Below, piece by piece: positions 42,185-51,737 of a stretch of 64,000 nucleotides of DNA. This stretch comes from UBA4416 sp963422675 (GTDB taxonomy: Bacteria > Bacteroidota > Bacteroidia > B-17B0 > Aurantibacillaceae), in the NCBI GenBank assembly GCA_963422675.2, contig CAXVYS010000009.1, positions 186,001 through 250,000 of the forward strand. The letters run 5' to 3'. Under the pieces are notes generated by a model. The model made no database searches and was not told the DNA's origin. It saw nothing but the letters and a program-made list of their open reading frames with translations. Positions within the stretch are counted from its first letter, which is position 1. Each line of letters opens with the position of its first letter. A program made the position numbers and the translations under genes.

Positions 42185-42973
42185 TTATAAAGAGGCGGTT
42201 CTTCCTCCATCAACCGGTAAATTAATACCATTGATGTAAGATGCTGCTGGAGATGCCAGGAAAGCCACGGCATTTGCTACTTCCGAAGCTTCTGCAAAGC
42301 GACCCATTGGGATTTCGGCGAGCATTTCGTTTGTTACCTCTTCTTTGGCATGACCAGTTTTAGTGGATTTATTTTCAATGATCGTTTTTAACCGTATGGT
42401 TGCTGTTGCACCCGGAAGCACATTGTTAACCGTTATATTAAATTTCCCCAGTTCATTGGCCAGTGTTTTACTCCAGTTGGCTACAGCGGCCCTAATGGTA
42501 TTAGATACACCTAGGTTTGCCAATGGTGCTTTTACGGAGGTAGAAATGATATTGATGATACGACCGTACTTCGCATTTTTCATATGTTCCACACAGGCCT
42601 GTACTAAAATGTGGTTACAGATTAAATGGTTGTTAAAGGCCGATAAAAATTCTTCTGTTTTTGCAGAAGCGGCAGGACCTGCAGGAGGCCCACCGGTGTT
42701 ATTTACTAAAATATGAACCCCTGGCTGGCGTTGTAAATACGCTTCAACAATTTGTTTAAGCTCCGTTGGCTTGGCAAAATCAACGCATAGGTAGGCATGT
42801 AATTGTCCTGCCTCTGTACTTAATTCCTGTTTGGTTAATTTTAATGCTTCTTCGTTACGGGCAACTAATGTTACACTCGCGCCTAAGTTGGCCAGTTCCA
42901 TAGCAATGGCTTTGCCTATTCCTTGTGTACTTCCACATACAATGGCTTGTTTATTTTTAAGATCTAAATTCAT
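42185..42973 (-). CDS. Short-chain dehydrogenase/reductase with altered active site
   Basis: A 262-aa classical SDR. Seen: IVCGSTQGIGKAIA (TGxxxGxG-type site), NNTGGPPAGP in place of the usual NNAG, ISTSVKAPL, and PVDGGRTASL at the C terminus. Where classical SDRs have YxxxK, this protein reads GVSNTIRAAVANW, so both Tyr and Lys are replaced (Ser and Arg in the aligned positions). A subgroup of FabG-like SDRs with NNTGGPP and SNxxR is known to me, but its reaction is not. Transcribed alone or with the terminator at 42131. Confidence 0.8.
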   Translation of the reverse strand: MNLDLKNKQAIVCGSTQGIGKAIAMELANLGASVTLVARNEEALKLTKQELSTEAGQLHAYLCVDFAKPTELKQIVEAYLQRQPGVHILVNNTGGPPAGPAASAKTEEFLSAFNNHLICNHILVQACVEHMKNAKYGRIINIISTSVKAPLANLGVSNTIRAAVANWSKTLANELGKFNITVNNVLPGATATIRLKTIIENKSTKTGHAKEEVTNEMLAEIPMGRFAEASEVANAVAFLASPAASYINGINLPVDGGRTASL

Positions 42974-43038
42974 ATTGTTTGTTCTTAATAATTATGTTTT
43001 CTCGTTTTATTTGTAGAAGAAAAGGATGTGTGTTGTCA

Positions 43039-43485
43039 TTAATTTTTTCTTTTTGCCTGGAAAAAATCTTTTAGTAATACGGAGCATTCCTGTTCTAAAA
43101 TTCCTTTAACTACAATGGTTTTAGGGTGTAATACAGTTTGATTCAGTTTGGAAAATCCTTTTTTATCATCACTTGCACCGTATACTATTTTAGTAATATG
43201 GCTCCAGTATAAGGCTCCTGCACACATCACACAGGGTTCTAACGTTACATATAATGTGCAATCGTTTAAATATTTTCCTCCTATAGCATTTGCGGCTGAG
43301 GTAATGATTTGCATTTCTGCATGAGCAGTTACATCATTTAAACGCTCGGTATAATTGTGCGCCCTGGCAATTATTTTATTGTTGGCTACTATTACGGCGC
43401 CAACAGGAACTTCGTCTTCATCAAAAGCTTTTTGTGCTTCTTTTAAAGCTTCATTCATAAAATATTCATCAGAAAATAATTCCAT
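43039..43485 (-). CDS. tadA: tRNA adenosine(34) deaminase TadA (nucleoside deaminase)
   Basis: A 148-aa zinc deaminase converting A34 to inosine in tRNA-Arg(ACG). Seen: EVPVGAVIVANNKIIARAHN, the metal site VTAHAEMQII (HAE) and LYVTLEPCVMCAGALYWSHI (PCxxC), and VYGASDDKKGF. The extra N-terminal helix (DEYFMNEALKEAQKA) is as in TadA. Related guanine/cytosine deaminases share the fold, but the HAE/PCxxC spacing and VYGA.D.K.G fit TadA best. It lies 37 bp after the LURP-one-like gene on the same strand. Confidence 0.88.
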   Translation of the reverse strand: MELFSDEYFMNEALKEAQKAFDEDEVPVGAVIVANNKIIARAHNYTERLNDVTAHAEMQIITSAANAIGGKYLNDCTLYVTLEPCVMCAGALYWSHITKIVYGASDDKKGFSKLNQTVLHPKTIVVKGILEQECSVLLKDFFQAKRKN

Positions 43486-43522
43486 ATGTTTAGCCTCCGT
43501 AAATGGGGCAACTATTTGTTTT

Positions 43523-44110
43523 TTATTCTTTTAAAACCATGTCAATACACATCACCGCTGCTAAAATCAGGATCCGCGTTGGGTCTTCTTTTTTAACGGT
43601 TTCTGAAATGGATAACATATAATTATCAGCAGTTGTAAATAATTCTTTTCCTAAACCGGCCCATTTTTTAGATACTCCGGCCAGTTCGTCTGTGCCCTGC
43701 ATAAATTTAAAATCCCAGCTTGTCCATTTTCCTTTTAAGGTGCAAAGTGGATTGTCATTGGGATCCAGAATATCGAACTTTCCACCGATCGAAAAAAACT
43801 TTTGTTTAAAACGTCCAACTAAATTATCATGTTCATCCAATACTTCTACTGTAGAAAGAAAAATAGATACACCTCTTTTCACGGACAAAATTTTCTCGCC
43901 TGTAGTTGATTTAATTTCAACGTGAAAAGGAGTCATTCTTTTGTAATCTGTAAAACGAAATATCTTGGTAAATGTCCCTAACTGATCTTCACGACAGGTC
44001 ATGATCATTTCTTGTGTATCAGGATTATAGATATCAAAGTTGTTGGCTGCTTTAAAAATTCCAACGTGCTCTTTAATGAAAAATAAATTCTGTTTTAATA
44101 ATGGATGCAT
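43523..44110 (-). CDS. LURP-one / phospholipid-scramblase-like protein
   Basis: A 195-aa protein with a Tubby C-like fold pattern. Seen: LLKQNLFFIKEHVGIFKAANNFDIY at the start, IFRFTDYKRMTPFHVEIKS, GEKILSVKRGVSIFLSTVEVLDEHDNLVGRFKQKFFSIGGKFDILD, and a C-terminal hydrophobic helix (RILILAAVMCIDMVL). LURP-one and scramblase proteins share this 12-stranded barrel with a C-terminal helix; some are membrane-anchored. Activity is unknown. It is 11 bp downstream of gltX. Confidence 0.8.
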   Translation of the reverse strand: MHPLLKQNLFFIKEHVGIFKAANNFDIYNPDTQEMIMTCREDQLGTFTKIFRFTDYKRMTPFHVEIKSTTGEKILSVKRGVSIFLSTVEVLDEHDNLVGRFKQKFFSIGGKFDILDPNDNPLCTLKGKWTSWDFKFMQGTDELAGVSKKWAGLGKELFTTADNYMLSISETVKKEDPTRILILAAVMCIDMVLKE

Positions 44111-44121
44111 CGTGTTGTTTT

Positions 44122-45639
44122 TTAGAGTTTAGCCAGGGCTGTTTTCAATCGTGTAATTACTTCGTCTTTACCCAATAGTGCCAATAGGTCAAATAACTGG
44201 GCACCACCGGAAACACCTGTCGTTAATACACGTAACACCTGCATATCGAGTTTGCCTATTTCTGTTTGTGCTTCCTGAAACGAATCATGTAATGTGTGGG
44301 TATCCCATACAGGCAATGCTTCAAATTTAGAGGTTAGCTTAGTAAATTGCTCTTTTGAAGTATCGTTCCATTTTTTAGTCATCACTTTTTCGTCGTAGCT
44401 TGTAGGAGCTACAAAAAAGTAAGACCCCAACTCATAAAACTCGGTTACAAAATGTGCTTTTTCTTTAATCAGTCTGCAAAATTCTATAATAAAGGCTTTG
44501 TCTTTTTTAATGCCTTTGGCTTCCAGTAAAGGGCTCACAGACTCAGCCAATTGCTCATCTGTTTGCATTCTTAAATATTGCTGATTAAACCATTTTGTTT
44601 TTTCGGGATCGAATTTAGCTCCTGATTTGTTGACACGTTCAAAAGAAAAGTTTTCAATTAATTCCTGTTTACTCATGATTTCCCTGTTATCACCGGGATT
44701 CCAGCCAAGTAAAGCTAACATGTTAATAAAAGCATCCGGTGTAAACCCCGATTCTTTATAACCTATATAATCCGTTTTATCTCTGGGGTCGTGCCAGTTT
44801 AAAGGGAACATGGGTAATCCCGATTTATCGCGTTTTGATAATTTGCCATTACCATCCGGTTTTAAGATCAATGGTAAATGCGCCAGTTGCGGCATTTGAT
44901 CTTCCATCCCTAAGTAACGGTAAATTAAAATATGCGATGGGGCACTTGGTAACCATTCTTCTCCACGTACGGCATGTGTGATTTTCATTTCCAGATCATC
45001 CACAATATGCGCCAGGTGATAGGTTGGCATACCATCACTTTTTAAAAGTACTTTATCATCTACCTGAGAAGAGTTTACGGTTACCCAACCACGAATGATA
45101 TCATGAAAACGGATTTCTTCGTTACGGGGTACTTTTAAGCGAACCACATGGGGAACACCACTCTCAATTAATTTTGCTACTTCGTCTTCGGGCAGGGTTA
45201 ATGAGTTACGCATGTTTTGGCGTGTAATGGCATTGTACTGAGGGGCCACTACTTTAGCTGCTTCCAGACGTTTGCGCATTTCATCCAGTTCTTCGGAAGT
45301 ATCAAAGGCGTAGTACGCATGACCTGATGCAATTAACTGATCTGCATATTTTTTATAAATACCTAATTCTTTTCTTTCACTTTGGCGATAAGGCGCATAA
45401 GGCCCGTCGCCAAACCCCACACCTTCATTGGGCTCTATTCCACACCATTTAAGTGCACTTATAATATAATCTTCAGCACCTTCCACATAACGTGTCTGGT
45501 CGGTATCTTCTATTCTTAATACAAAATCTCCACCATGTTTTTTGGCGTATAAATAGCTGAATAAAGCGGTGCGCACACCACCCATATGTAAGCCTCCTGT
45601 TGGGCTAGGGGCAAAACGTAAACGAACTTTTTTTTCCAT
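44122..45639 (-). CDS. gltX: Glutamyl-tRNA synthetase GltX
   Basis: Class I aminoacyl-tRNA synthetase. Seen: VRLRFAPSPTGGLHMGGVRTALFSYLYA (the HIGH-type motif is HMGG), LRIEDTDQTRYVEGAE, GDGPYAPYRQSER, DGMPTYHLAHIVDDLEMKITHAVRGEEWLPSAP, and GKLSKRDKSG (KMSKS-type). The tail is an all-helical anticodon-binding domain. Length 505 aa. The ATG at 45639 is used; the TTG three codons upstream overlaps the -7 box. It heads a minus-strand set with the LURP-one-like and tadA genes. Confidence 0.97.
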   Translation of the reverse strand: MEKKVRLRFAPSPTGGLHMGGVRTALFSYLYAKKHGGDFVLRIEDTDQTRYVEGAEDYIISALKWCGIEPNEGVGFGDGPYAPYRQSERKELGIYKKYADQLIASGHAYYAFDTSEELDEMRKRLEAAKVVAPQYNAITRQNMRNSLTLPEDEVAKLIESGVPHVVRLKVPRNEEIRFHDIIRGWVTVNSSQVDDKVLLKSDGMPTYHLAHIVDDLEMKITHAVRGEEWLPSAPSHILIYRYLGMEDQMPQLAHLPLILKPDGNGKLSKRDKSGLPMFPLNWHDPRDKTDYIGYKESGFTPDAFINMLALLGWNPGDNREIMSKQELIENFSFERVNKSGAKFDPEKTKWFNQQYLRMQTDEQLAESVSPLLEAKGIKKDKAFIIEFCRLIKEKAHFVTEFYELGSYFFVAPTSYDEKVMTKKWNDTSKEQFTKLTSKFEALPVWDTHTLHDSFQEAQTEIGKLDMQVLRVLTTGVSGGAQLFDLLALLGKDEVITRLKTALAKL

Positions 45640-45645
45640 AGGCTG

Positions 45646-45653
45646 CAAAGATA
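45646..45653 (-). promoter_or_regulatory. -7 promoter box of gltX
   Basis: TATCTTTG on the minus strand, perfect TAnnTTTG, its last G being 7 bp before the ATG at 45639. The mRNA leader would be only a few bases. No -33 TTTG found at normal distance. Confidence 0.55.
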
Positions 45654-45732
45654 CTAAAAAACTGAATTTTTAGCCATTTGATGCTTATTAATAAAAGAAG
45701 TAGCTTTAATGCAAGTATAAAACTAGAATCTT

Positions 45733-46704
45733 ATGAAAAATCAAGCATTTAACCCGTTTTTGTATTATAGCGAACAGTTGCAGCATTTACTGTTCAGGGC
45801 CGCCAGCCAAAAAAATCCGGCTTTATGGTTATACAAAAACGGTGCACGAACTCCTTTGTTTATGCTGGAAGCGTTAACACGTTTACACAATAAGGCTTTT
45901 GATGAAAAATTGTTTGATAAATGGAACAAACGGTTTAAAAAACTGGAAGATCTGTTTGGGCAAATTGATCTGTATGCGGTTATGGAAACTGATCTTAAAA
46001 AGAATAAAAAAGTATCAAAGGAAATTATAAAATATTTTACAGTAACTGCTGCAAATTATACGGAGAAATGTAATCAACGGTTAAGGGAAAAAGAATGGCT
46101 GAATGAAAAAATGAAATCGTTTGATTATAAGTTAAGCGAGTTTTCGGTAGAGTATAATAAGGAATATGAAGAGGCTTTAAAATTTGCCATAGAAGAAGAG
46201 ATTGACGCGATTTTAAATTTTAGTTTAAAATATAATTTTCAGTTTACCAAGGCCGAAGAACAAGTACATGAATTAAGGCGTAAGCTGCGTTGGATAAGCA
46301 TATATGCGCAAGCTTTACAGGGCTTGGTACAATTAAAAAAAGCCCCCAAAAAACAAAAATTTGAATTGAATTATTTCACTAAAACCAATTTAGCATCACC
46401 TTATAATAAACTACCTGCAAAACCTAAAAATGTTTCGGTGATTGAATTTGATCATGATAAATTTTTTGCGTTGAGCTGGGTAATTGAGGAATTAGGAATT
46501 TTAAAAGATAAGGCCTTAAATGTATTGTTCTTAAAAGATGCTTTATTTATTTCGGAAAACATTTCGGATATGGAGGCAAAAGAGCAGGCAATAACGTTGT
46601 TAGGCTATAAAAAAACGATAGATACAGATATTTTAAAAGAGGCTTCCGGTATACTTAAAACGGCAATTGTTAAGGATAAGATATTGGATCATCTCATCGT
46701 ATAA
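45733..46704 (+). CDS. Unrecognised helical protein (323 aa)
   Basis: I do not recognise the family. The protein is charged and mostly helical: MLEALTRLHNKAFDEKLFDKWNKRFKKLEDLFGQIDLY (early), a long middle helix KSFDYKLSEFSVEYNKEYEEALKFAIEEEIDAILNF (about 135-170), LRRKLRWISIYAQALQGLVQLKK, and a C-terminal WVIEELGILKDKALNVLFLKDALF segment. The helix-rich layout with conserved Arg/Lys recalls CHAD-like helical bundles, but I see no clear match. No signal peptide. It stands alone, divergent from gltX and convergent to porU. Confidence 0.75.
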   Translation: MKNQAFNPFLYYSEQLQHLLFRAASQKNPALWLYKNGARTPLFMLEALTRLHNKAFDEKLFDKWNKRFKKLEDLFGQIDLYAVMETDLKKNKKVSKEIIKYFTVTAANYTEKCNQRLREKEWLNEKMKSFDYKLSEFSVEYNKEYEEALKFAIEEEIDAILNFSLKYNFQFTKAEEQVHELRRKLRWISIYAQALQGLVQLKKAPKKQKFELNYFTKTNLASPYNKLPAKPKNVSVIEFDHDKFFALSWVIEELGILKDKALNVLFLKDALFISENISDMEAKEQAITLLGYKKTIDTDILKEASGILKTAIVKDKILDHLIV

Positions 46705-46715
46705 AGGGAATAGAA

Positions 46716-49700
46716 TTACCGCATAATTACCAATTTCCCAAACCCTTTTTTAAAGTAAGAATCTGCTTCAGTTTGCCTTTTCTCTATCGCCTGGCCGTTG
46801 TAGCGTGTTATTACTCTATACAGGTAAACGCCGTTTGCCAGTTTATCTCCAAAGTCATCTTTTCCATCCCAGGCATAATCGGTAATATTTCTTCCGATGC
46901 GGATATTGCCCATTTCATTTTTGGTGATCTCTCTTACTACTTTTCCGGTAATGGTCATAATCTGTATAATAAATACATCAGGCATCTCACTTCCGGTTAA
47001 TGTAAATACAAAGCGTGTAGAGGTACTGAAGGGATTTGGGTAATTTAATACTTCCGTAATGGTTTGTTTGTTAATGATCTCAAACTGGATATTGTAATCC
47101 ATATCACCCGATACGTTCCGGGCTCTGTCTTTGGCCTGTACAATAAGTTTGTATTTTCCATCCATGGCAAACTCCGGTTTCCACTCTATTTTACAGGAAT
47201 TATTAGGAAGCAGTGCCGGTGTAAACAGGAGCGCATTACTAAAGAAAATTCTTTTTTCAGAAGCCTGGTCGGGATACTTTATAAAAACAGCAAAGTCGGA
47301 GGTATCATTTAATGCAAGAAACCTGTTTTCGTCTTTTAAACTCACTAAAATATGAGGTTTGGAGGAAACAATGTCTCCATTTAAAATATGATTACCATCA
47401 AATGTTACATCCAGTAAAGGATTTATATTGTCGGTAGTTACTTTAAAAGGAAGGCGGGCAATGTTATTAAAGTGGTACTGCTCTTTTTGATATTTTGCAT
47501 TAACGGGTGGGTTTACATCAATCCATAAATAATTTTGACCCGGATATTGGTAGCTGTTAAAATTAATGGTATCAATGATTACCTGTGCCGGTAAAAAATT
47601 ATTTTGTTTTAATTTTTGCGGTAAAAAATGTTTGATCCTATCCTTGTCTTCTACCCAATAGGTTACTACCAAACTATCGTTAAATGTTTTTACACCAATG
47701 TTCTCTATAGGAATATTAACTACCAGTTTATCTCCTTCCTGCAACGTATCCTTTGACAGTACAAAGCCTTTCTTAGGATTGATAGCACATTCGGGAGCTT
47801 CATCGTACAGTACCTGCCATTTTTTAAGCTGAGCGGGGGTCTTATAAATGTCATCTCTCATTAAGGCTATTAGCTGCATATACGGATAGGCTTGCGCATC
47901 GGCGTAAGTATCTAAATTATATACATCCGTCATATTTGAGGTAAAGGTGGCAACGGTATCTCTCGTGCCATTCGCTTTAATTCCTACTACCTTTAAAACA
48001 ATGGTGTCCTTATTAGGAAGTTCAACGGGTACCTGTTTCCAATGCAGGCTGTTCCATTTTATGGCCGGGCCAATAATTTCTGAGGCTACGTATCCATTGC
48101 TCCAATTGGTTTTTATAGAATCATTTAATATAATAATATCATTATGATGTGTGGCAACTTCTTCATGTGCCTGACCGATAGCGTTTCCTTTTTTTCCAAA
48201 AATGGCAATCGTTAAGCTGTCGTTAACCGTTCGGATATTAGCGCTTCCTAAGCTTTCAAAGGCAGTGTACAGTGCGTTACTATAAGAGGTGGCATGATGA
48301 TTTTGTGCGGAGTAGGCTAAAACTTTTGTGTTTGGAGGGAGCCCGTTTAGTAAGACTAATAAATCATTTTGCCAGGTGTTTGGGAAACCACAATAATTAT
48401 TGATCCCAAAATCAAATGCATATAAGGGCCTTGTGCCGTCGCAGTGACAGTTGCCATAAGGCCCCGGGCCTGGATTTGGTGCATTGGCCGAAATACTTTG
48501 GCGCGGCATAGCACTCGTAGAATCAAAAATAACAATTGTCCAACCATCGTTGGCACAATTCCAAACGTGTAATTGTGAACCGTTAAGGGAATACATGATT
48601 TGATCCCAGCCTATCGCGGAAAGAAATCCTGTACGGCAGGTGATCGAAGAAACATCGTTCTCAAAATCGAATTTCCGTTGTGCTTTTTTATATTTTACAA
48701 ATTGATAAGTATCATTCTTAAATTGATGGAAGTGTGATTGCCCCCAACCTGCCTTGTTGTCGATAACTTGAAAAGAGCTTTCTCTCCATCGATAAGTGTC
48801 TGTTGAAAGTGTTGAGTCTTTTGAAATTCTCCAGAAATAAACGGTACTGTCTGCAAATGGTAAATTAACCGTCCATTCAATAACACCTCCTACGCTACTC
48901 ATCAATGTGGTGTTGATTGGGTTTAAAAACCGATCGTTCGTGTCGAGCTGAATTCTGTAATTGGTTAAAGGAGAAAATGGATCGGCGGTAGAAGCTTTTA
49001 AAGTGATTTGCGGAACTTTAGGGATAATGGCATATTTATAGGGATACACAGGAACCACGTCACCACCGGAAATAAAGAGATCCACCGTACCTATAGTTGA
49101 ATTATTGTTTTCAGATAGTTCAGAAATTTTATTGTAAGAATCAATATATACTTTAAAACTATTTAAGCCGATCCCTTTATCAAAATCCTTTAAAATATTA
49201 AATTGTAAGGTATCAAGATTATAAGGTGCTTTAATTTGTTTCAGGTAAGTACTCGAATCACCGGTTGCAAAATAGCGTTCCACTCTTACTACAAATGTAT
49301 CTCTGACAGCCTTTCCCAGGTTCCTGATTACTACATTAACCCCGATAGAGTCTATATAAGTTTGTGTATTAAAAAAAACACTGCTGTTGTTGATCTGGTA
49401 ATCGGGTTTGCTAAAGCCACTGAGTTTAACGGCAGGGTCACCCTGCAGGGTCATTTCCAGGGAAGTGATCTCTAAGAGCTGATCGTTGAGCACAGCGTTT
49501 TTATTACAGGTGTTTTTGATGGCGTCTCCAATTCCCTGATAGTATCTTTCGTAAGCCAATGATTTATAAAGAAGCGAAGAATAATTATTTAAAGGATATA
49601 CAATTCCGCTGGATGCGGATGCAATAAACCCAATACTTCCTTTTTCCTGAACCATCGTAAAGTTTTCACTGCTGCTGTTTGCTGCAATGGTGTGGATATC

Positions 49701-51737
49701 GCCCGAATAACAGGAGTTTGCAATAAACAGAGGATATTTATCTTTGTTATTATAGGCATTAGGATCGTCAATGGCCTGATCGAACCCACTCACAGAACCA
49801 TGTCCAAAAAAGGTAATGATGGAAGCACCGTAATCAATTAATCGTTTTACCGAATCGCTGATCGTAATTTGAATAGGAGCTGTTGTTGTTTTCTTAAAAT
49901 TATAAACGGTTCCTCCATAAAGTGTATCACAAATAGTTACCGAATAACTTTGCAGGTAACTTTGAAATAATTGTTGCTGATTAATATCGGTTCCTCCTGC
50001 AAAATGCAAAACATGTTTGTGCCAGTCGTCAGGCTCTGTTTTTGTTAAGCCCGCTTCATACGATTTTACTTTATCAAGGTAATTGTTTATTTGAGTATTT
50101 GTTTTACCCGAGATTCTGCCAACAGGAATAAAAGGTGTAGAAGAATTTGAGCCATGTAAGCCCGAAGTTAAAAGGTTGTCGGAAGGCGGGGTACCCATGG
50201 TTGGTAAATCGCAGGCATTCCAATAGGTTGCATTGGTTTTAACGTCCGCATTTTTGAGTGATTTCCCTAATAGAAGCAAATACTTTGGAGGAGTTGGTAA
50301 ACTATCACTTAAAAAATGACAGAAATTTTTAATAGCTAAAGGATTTTTTTTATTGCCATAGGCAAACTGATCATAGAGTTCATCTATATATGCCAGTATT
50401 ACATTATGTGAGCCACCACTAATGGTTTGCCTGTAAGCTTTGTAATCATTAGCCGATTGCTGTAAGCCTTTATGTGAAACAATCAAATAAGCAGAATCGG
50501 CCTGTGTACTTTTGTAATCAACAAAATAACCGGTTTGATTTACGGGAACCAGGGACGTGATAGAGTTGATGTTATTACTGGTTGTTATAAAACATTTTTT
50601 TTGCGTGGCGGAATTTGGAATAAGCGCTTTCACATTATTCCCGCTTGCAACTGTATAAATGTATTTGTGATTGGTGAGGTCATATAAAATAACAGAACCA
50701 CCTACAATAGATACGTTTTGCAGATCAAGAAATGTTTTTGAGGCAGTAGTACTGTTGTCGATATACATTAATTGCTCGGAACTGCCATAAAAATCAGGAA
50801 CCTGTGGGTATTTGAAATACAGGTAATGCAGGTTGGTTGAATTTGAGATGCTGCTGAATAAAGGATTATTTATACTGGATAATTTAATGAAGGAGTTGTT
50901 TTGTAAATGATCGGCGGTAATTTGTTTTTCGATATTAAATTGCTGGGAGCCTAAAAATAACGTGTCGGTTAACGTGATGTAATTTCCTGAATTATCATAA
51001 TACTCTAGTTTTATCTGATGATCATATCCTCCGGTGATGTAGTTTTCGGAATTTCCGGAGAAAGATGCTTTTATGATTACGGGAAGGGAAGAAGACTGAA
51101 ACACCGAAAAGAAGGGTAAGGGCGTTTGTATAGAGGATCCTTGTACTAAGGCAGTACCATAGCCTTCAGCCACTGCATACCTTGGGTCTGATACAATATC
51201 AATATACGTTTTGCCGAGCGAATAGGTTGAATTGGAAGTGTAAATCCTTTCATTGTAATAATAATTTGTTGCAGTATACCCTGAAAAATTGATATCCGTT
51301 TCGGGAATAAGTCGCTTGTTATTTATAGAGTTGTTCCAGGTTAAATACGCATAATTGGTATCGTTGAATAAAGCGAGGTAAGGATTAGGCAAGCGGCTAA
51401 TGTTAGTATACGCCAGTGAATCAAAACGTCCGTCATTTTTTTCGGCGTAAAATTCCAGGTAATCGCCCGTGTTAAATACATTATCGTTTTCGCCGGCAAT
51501 CATAATATGTTGCTCAACGCCTTTTATAAAAAGCTGAAAGTTTTTGGGATTAATAAAAATTAATGGAATACCTGAATTAACAAGTGTGAGAGAGTCTATG
51601 CGATACAGGCCTGTTTTAGGTATGTTAAGACGGTAATGTTTTTGAGAATAATTTATCCATTCGTTTCCATACTTCTGTGCCTGTACATGAAACAGGTAAA
51701 ATAGAAGAAAACATAAAATGAATAAACGTTTTATCAT
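46716..51737 (-). CDS. porU: PorU-like type IX secretion sortase (very long form, C25 peptidase)
   Basis: A 1673-aa exported protein. Seen: signal peptide MIKRLFILCFLLFYLFHVQAQ; an N-terminal PorU-like region (YRLNIPKTGLYRID, DNVFNTGDYLEFYAE); the C25 gingipain-like domain with PFIPVGRISGKTNTQINNYLDKV, His646 in ITFFGHGSVSGFDQ and Cys676 in FIANSCYSGD; CARDB-like segments; and a T9SS-type tail NYPNPFSTSTRFVFTLTG...ANGVYLYRVI. PorU releases CTD signals and attaches cargo to A-LPS. P. gingivalis PorU is about 1158 aa, so this is the longer PorU2-like form. Its ATG overlaps the PorV-like stop by 4 bp. Confidence 0.85.
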   Translation of the reverse strand: MIKRLFILCFLLFYLFHVQAQKYGNEWINYSQKHYRLNIPKTGLYRIDSLTLVNSGIPLIFINPKNFQLFIKGVEQHIMIAGENDNVFNTGDYLEFYAEKNDGRFDSLAYTNISRLPNPYLALFNDTNYAYLTWNNSINNKRLIPETDINFSGYTATNYYYNERIYTSNSTYSLGKTYIDIVSDPRYAVAEGYGTALVQGSSIQTPLPFFSVFQSSSLPVIIKASFSGNSENYITGGYDHQIKLEYYDNSGNYITLTDTLFLGSQQFNIEKQITADHLQNNSFIKLSSINNPLFSSISNSTNLHYLYFKYPQVPDFYGSSEQLMYIDNSTTASKTFLDLQNVSIVGGSVILYDLTNHKYIYTVASGNNVKALIPNSATQKKCFITTSNNINSITSLVPVNQTGYFVDYKSTQADSAYLIVSHKGLQQSANDYKAYRQTISGGSHNVILAYIDELYDQFAYGNKKNPLAIKNFCHFLSDSLPTPPKYLLLLGKSLKNADVKTNATYWNACDLPTMGTPPSDNLLTSGLHGSNSSTPFIPVGRISGKTNTQINNYLDKVKSYEAGLTKTEPDDWHKHVLHFAGGTDINQQQLFQSYLQSYSVTICDTLYGGTVYNFKKTTTAPIQITISDSVKRLIDYGASIITFFGHGSVSGFDQAIDDPNAYNNKDKYPLFIANSCYSGDIHTIAANSSSENFTMVQEKGSIGFIASASSGIVYPLNNYSSLLYKSLAYERYYQGIGDAIKNTCNKNAVLNDQLLEITSLEMTLQGDPAVKLSGFSKPDYQINNSSVFFNTQTYIDSIGVNVVIRNLGKAVRDTFVVRVERYFATGDSSTYLKQIKAPYNLDTLQFNILKDFDKGIGLNSFKVYIDSYNKISELSENNNSTIGTVDLFISGGDVVPVYPYKYAIIPKVPQITLKASTADPFSPLTNYRIQLDTNDRFLNPINTTLMSSVGGVIEWTVNLPFADSTVYFWRISKDSTLSTDTYRWRESSFQVIDNKAGWGQSHFHQFKNDTYQFVKYKKAQRKFDFENDVSSITCRTGFLSAIGWDQIMYSLNGSQLHVWNCANDGWTIVIFDSTSAMPRQSISANAPNPGPGPYGNCHCDGTRPLYAFDFGINNYCGFPNTWQNDLLVLLNGLPPNTKVLAYSAQNHHATSYSNALYTAFESLGSANIRTVNDSLTIAIFGKKGNAIGQAHEEVATHHNDIIILNDSIKTNWSNGYVASEIIGPAIKWNSLHWKQVPVELPNKDTIVLKVVGIKANGTRDTVATFTSNMTDVYNLDTYADAQAYPYMQLIALMRDDIYKTPAQLKKWQVLYDEAPECAINPKKGFVLSKDTLQEGDKLVVNIPIENIGVKTFNDSLVVTYWVEDKDRIKHFLPQKLKQNNFLPAQVIIDTINFNSYQYPGQNYLWIDVNPPVNAKYQKEQYHFNNIARLPFKVTTDNINPLLDVTFDGNHILNGDIVSSKPHILVSLKDENRFLALNDTSDFAVFIKYPDQASEKRIFFSNALLFTPALLPNNSCKIEWKPEFAMDGKYKLIVQAKDRARNVSGDMDYNIQFEIINKQTITEVLNYPNPFSTSTRFVFTLTGSEMPDVFIIQIMTITGKVVREITKNEMGNIRIGRNITDYAWDGKDDFGDKLANGVYLYRVITRYNGQAIEKRQTEADSYFKKGFGKLVIMR

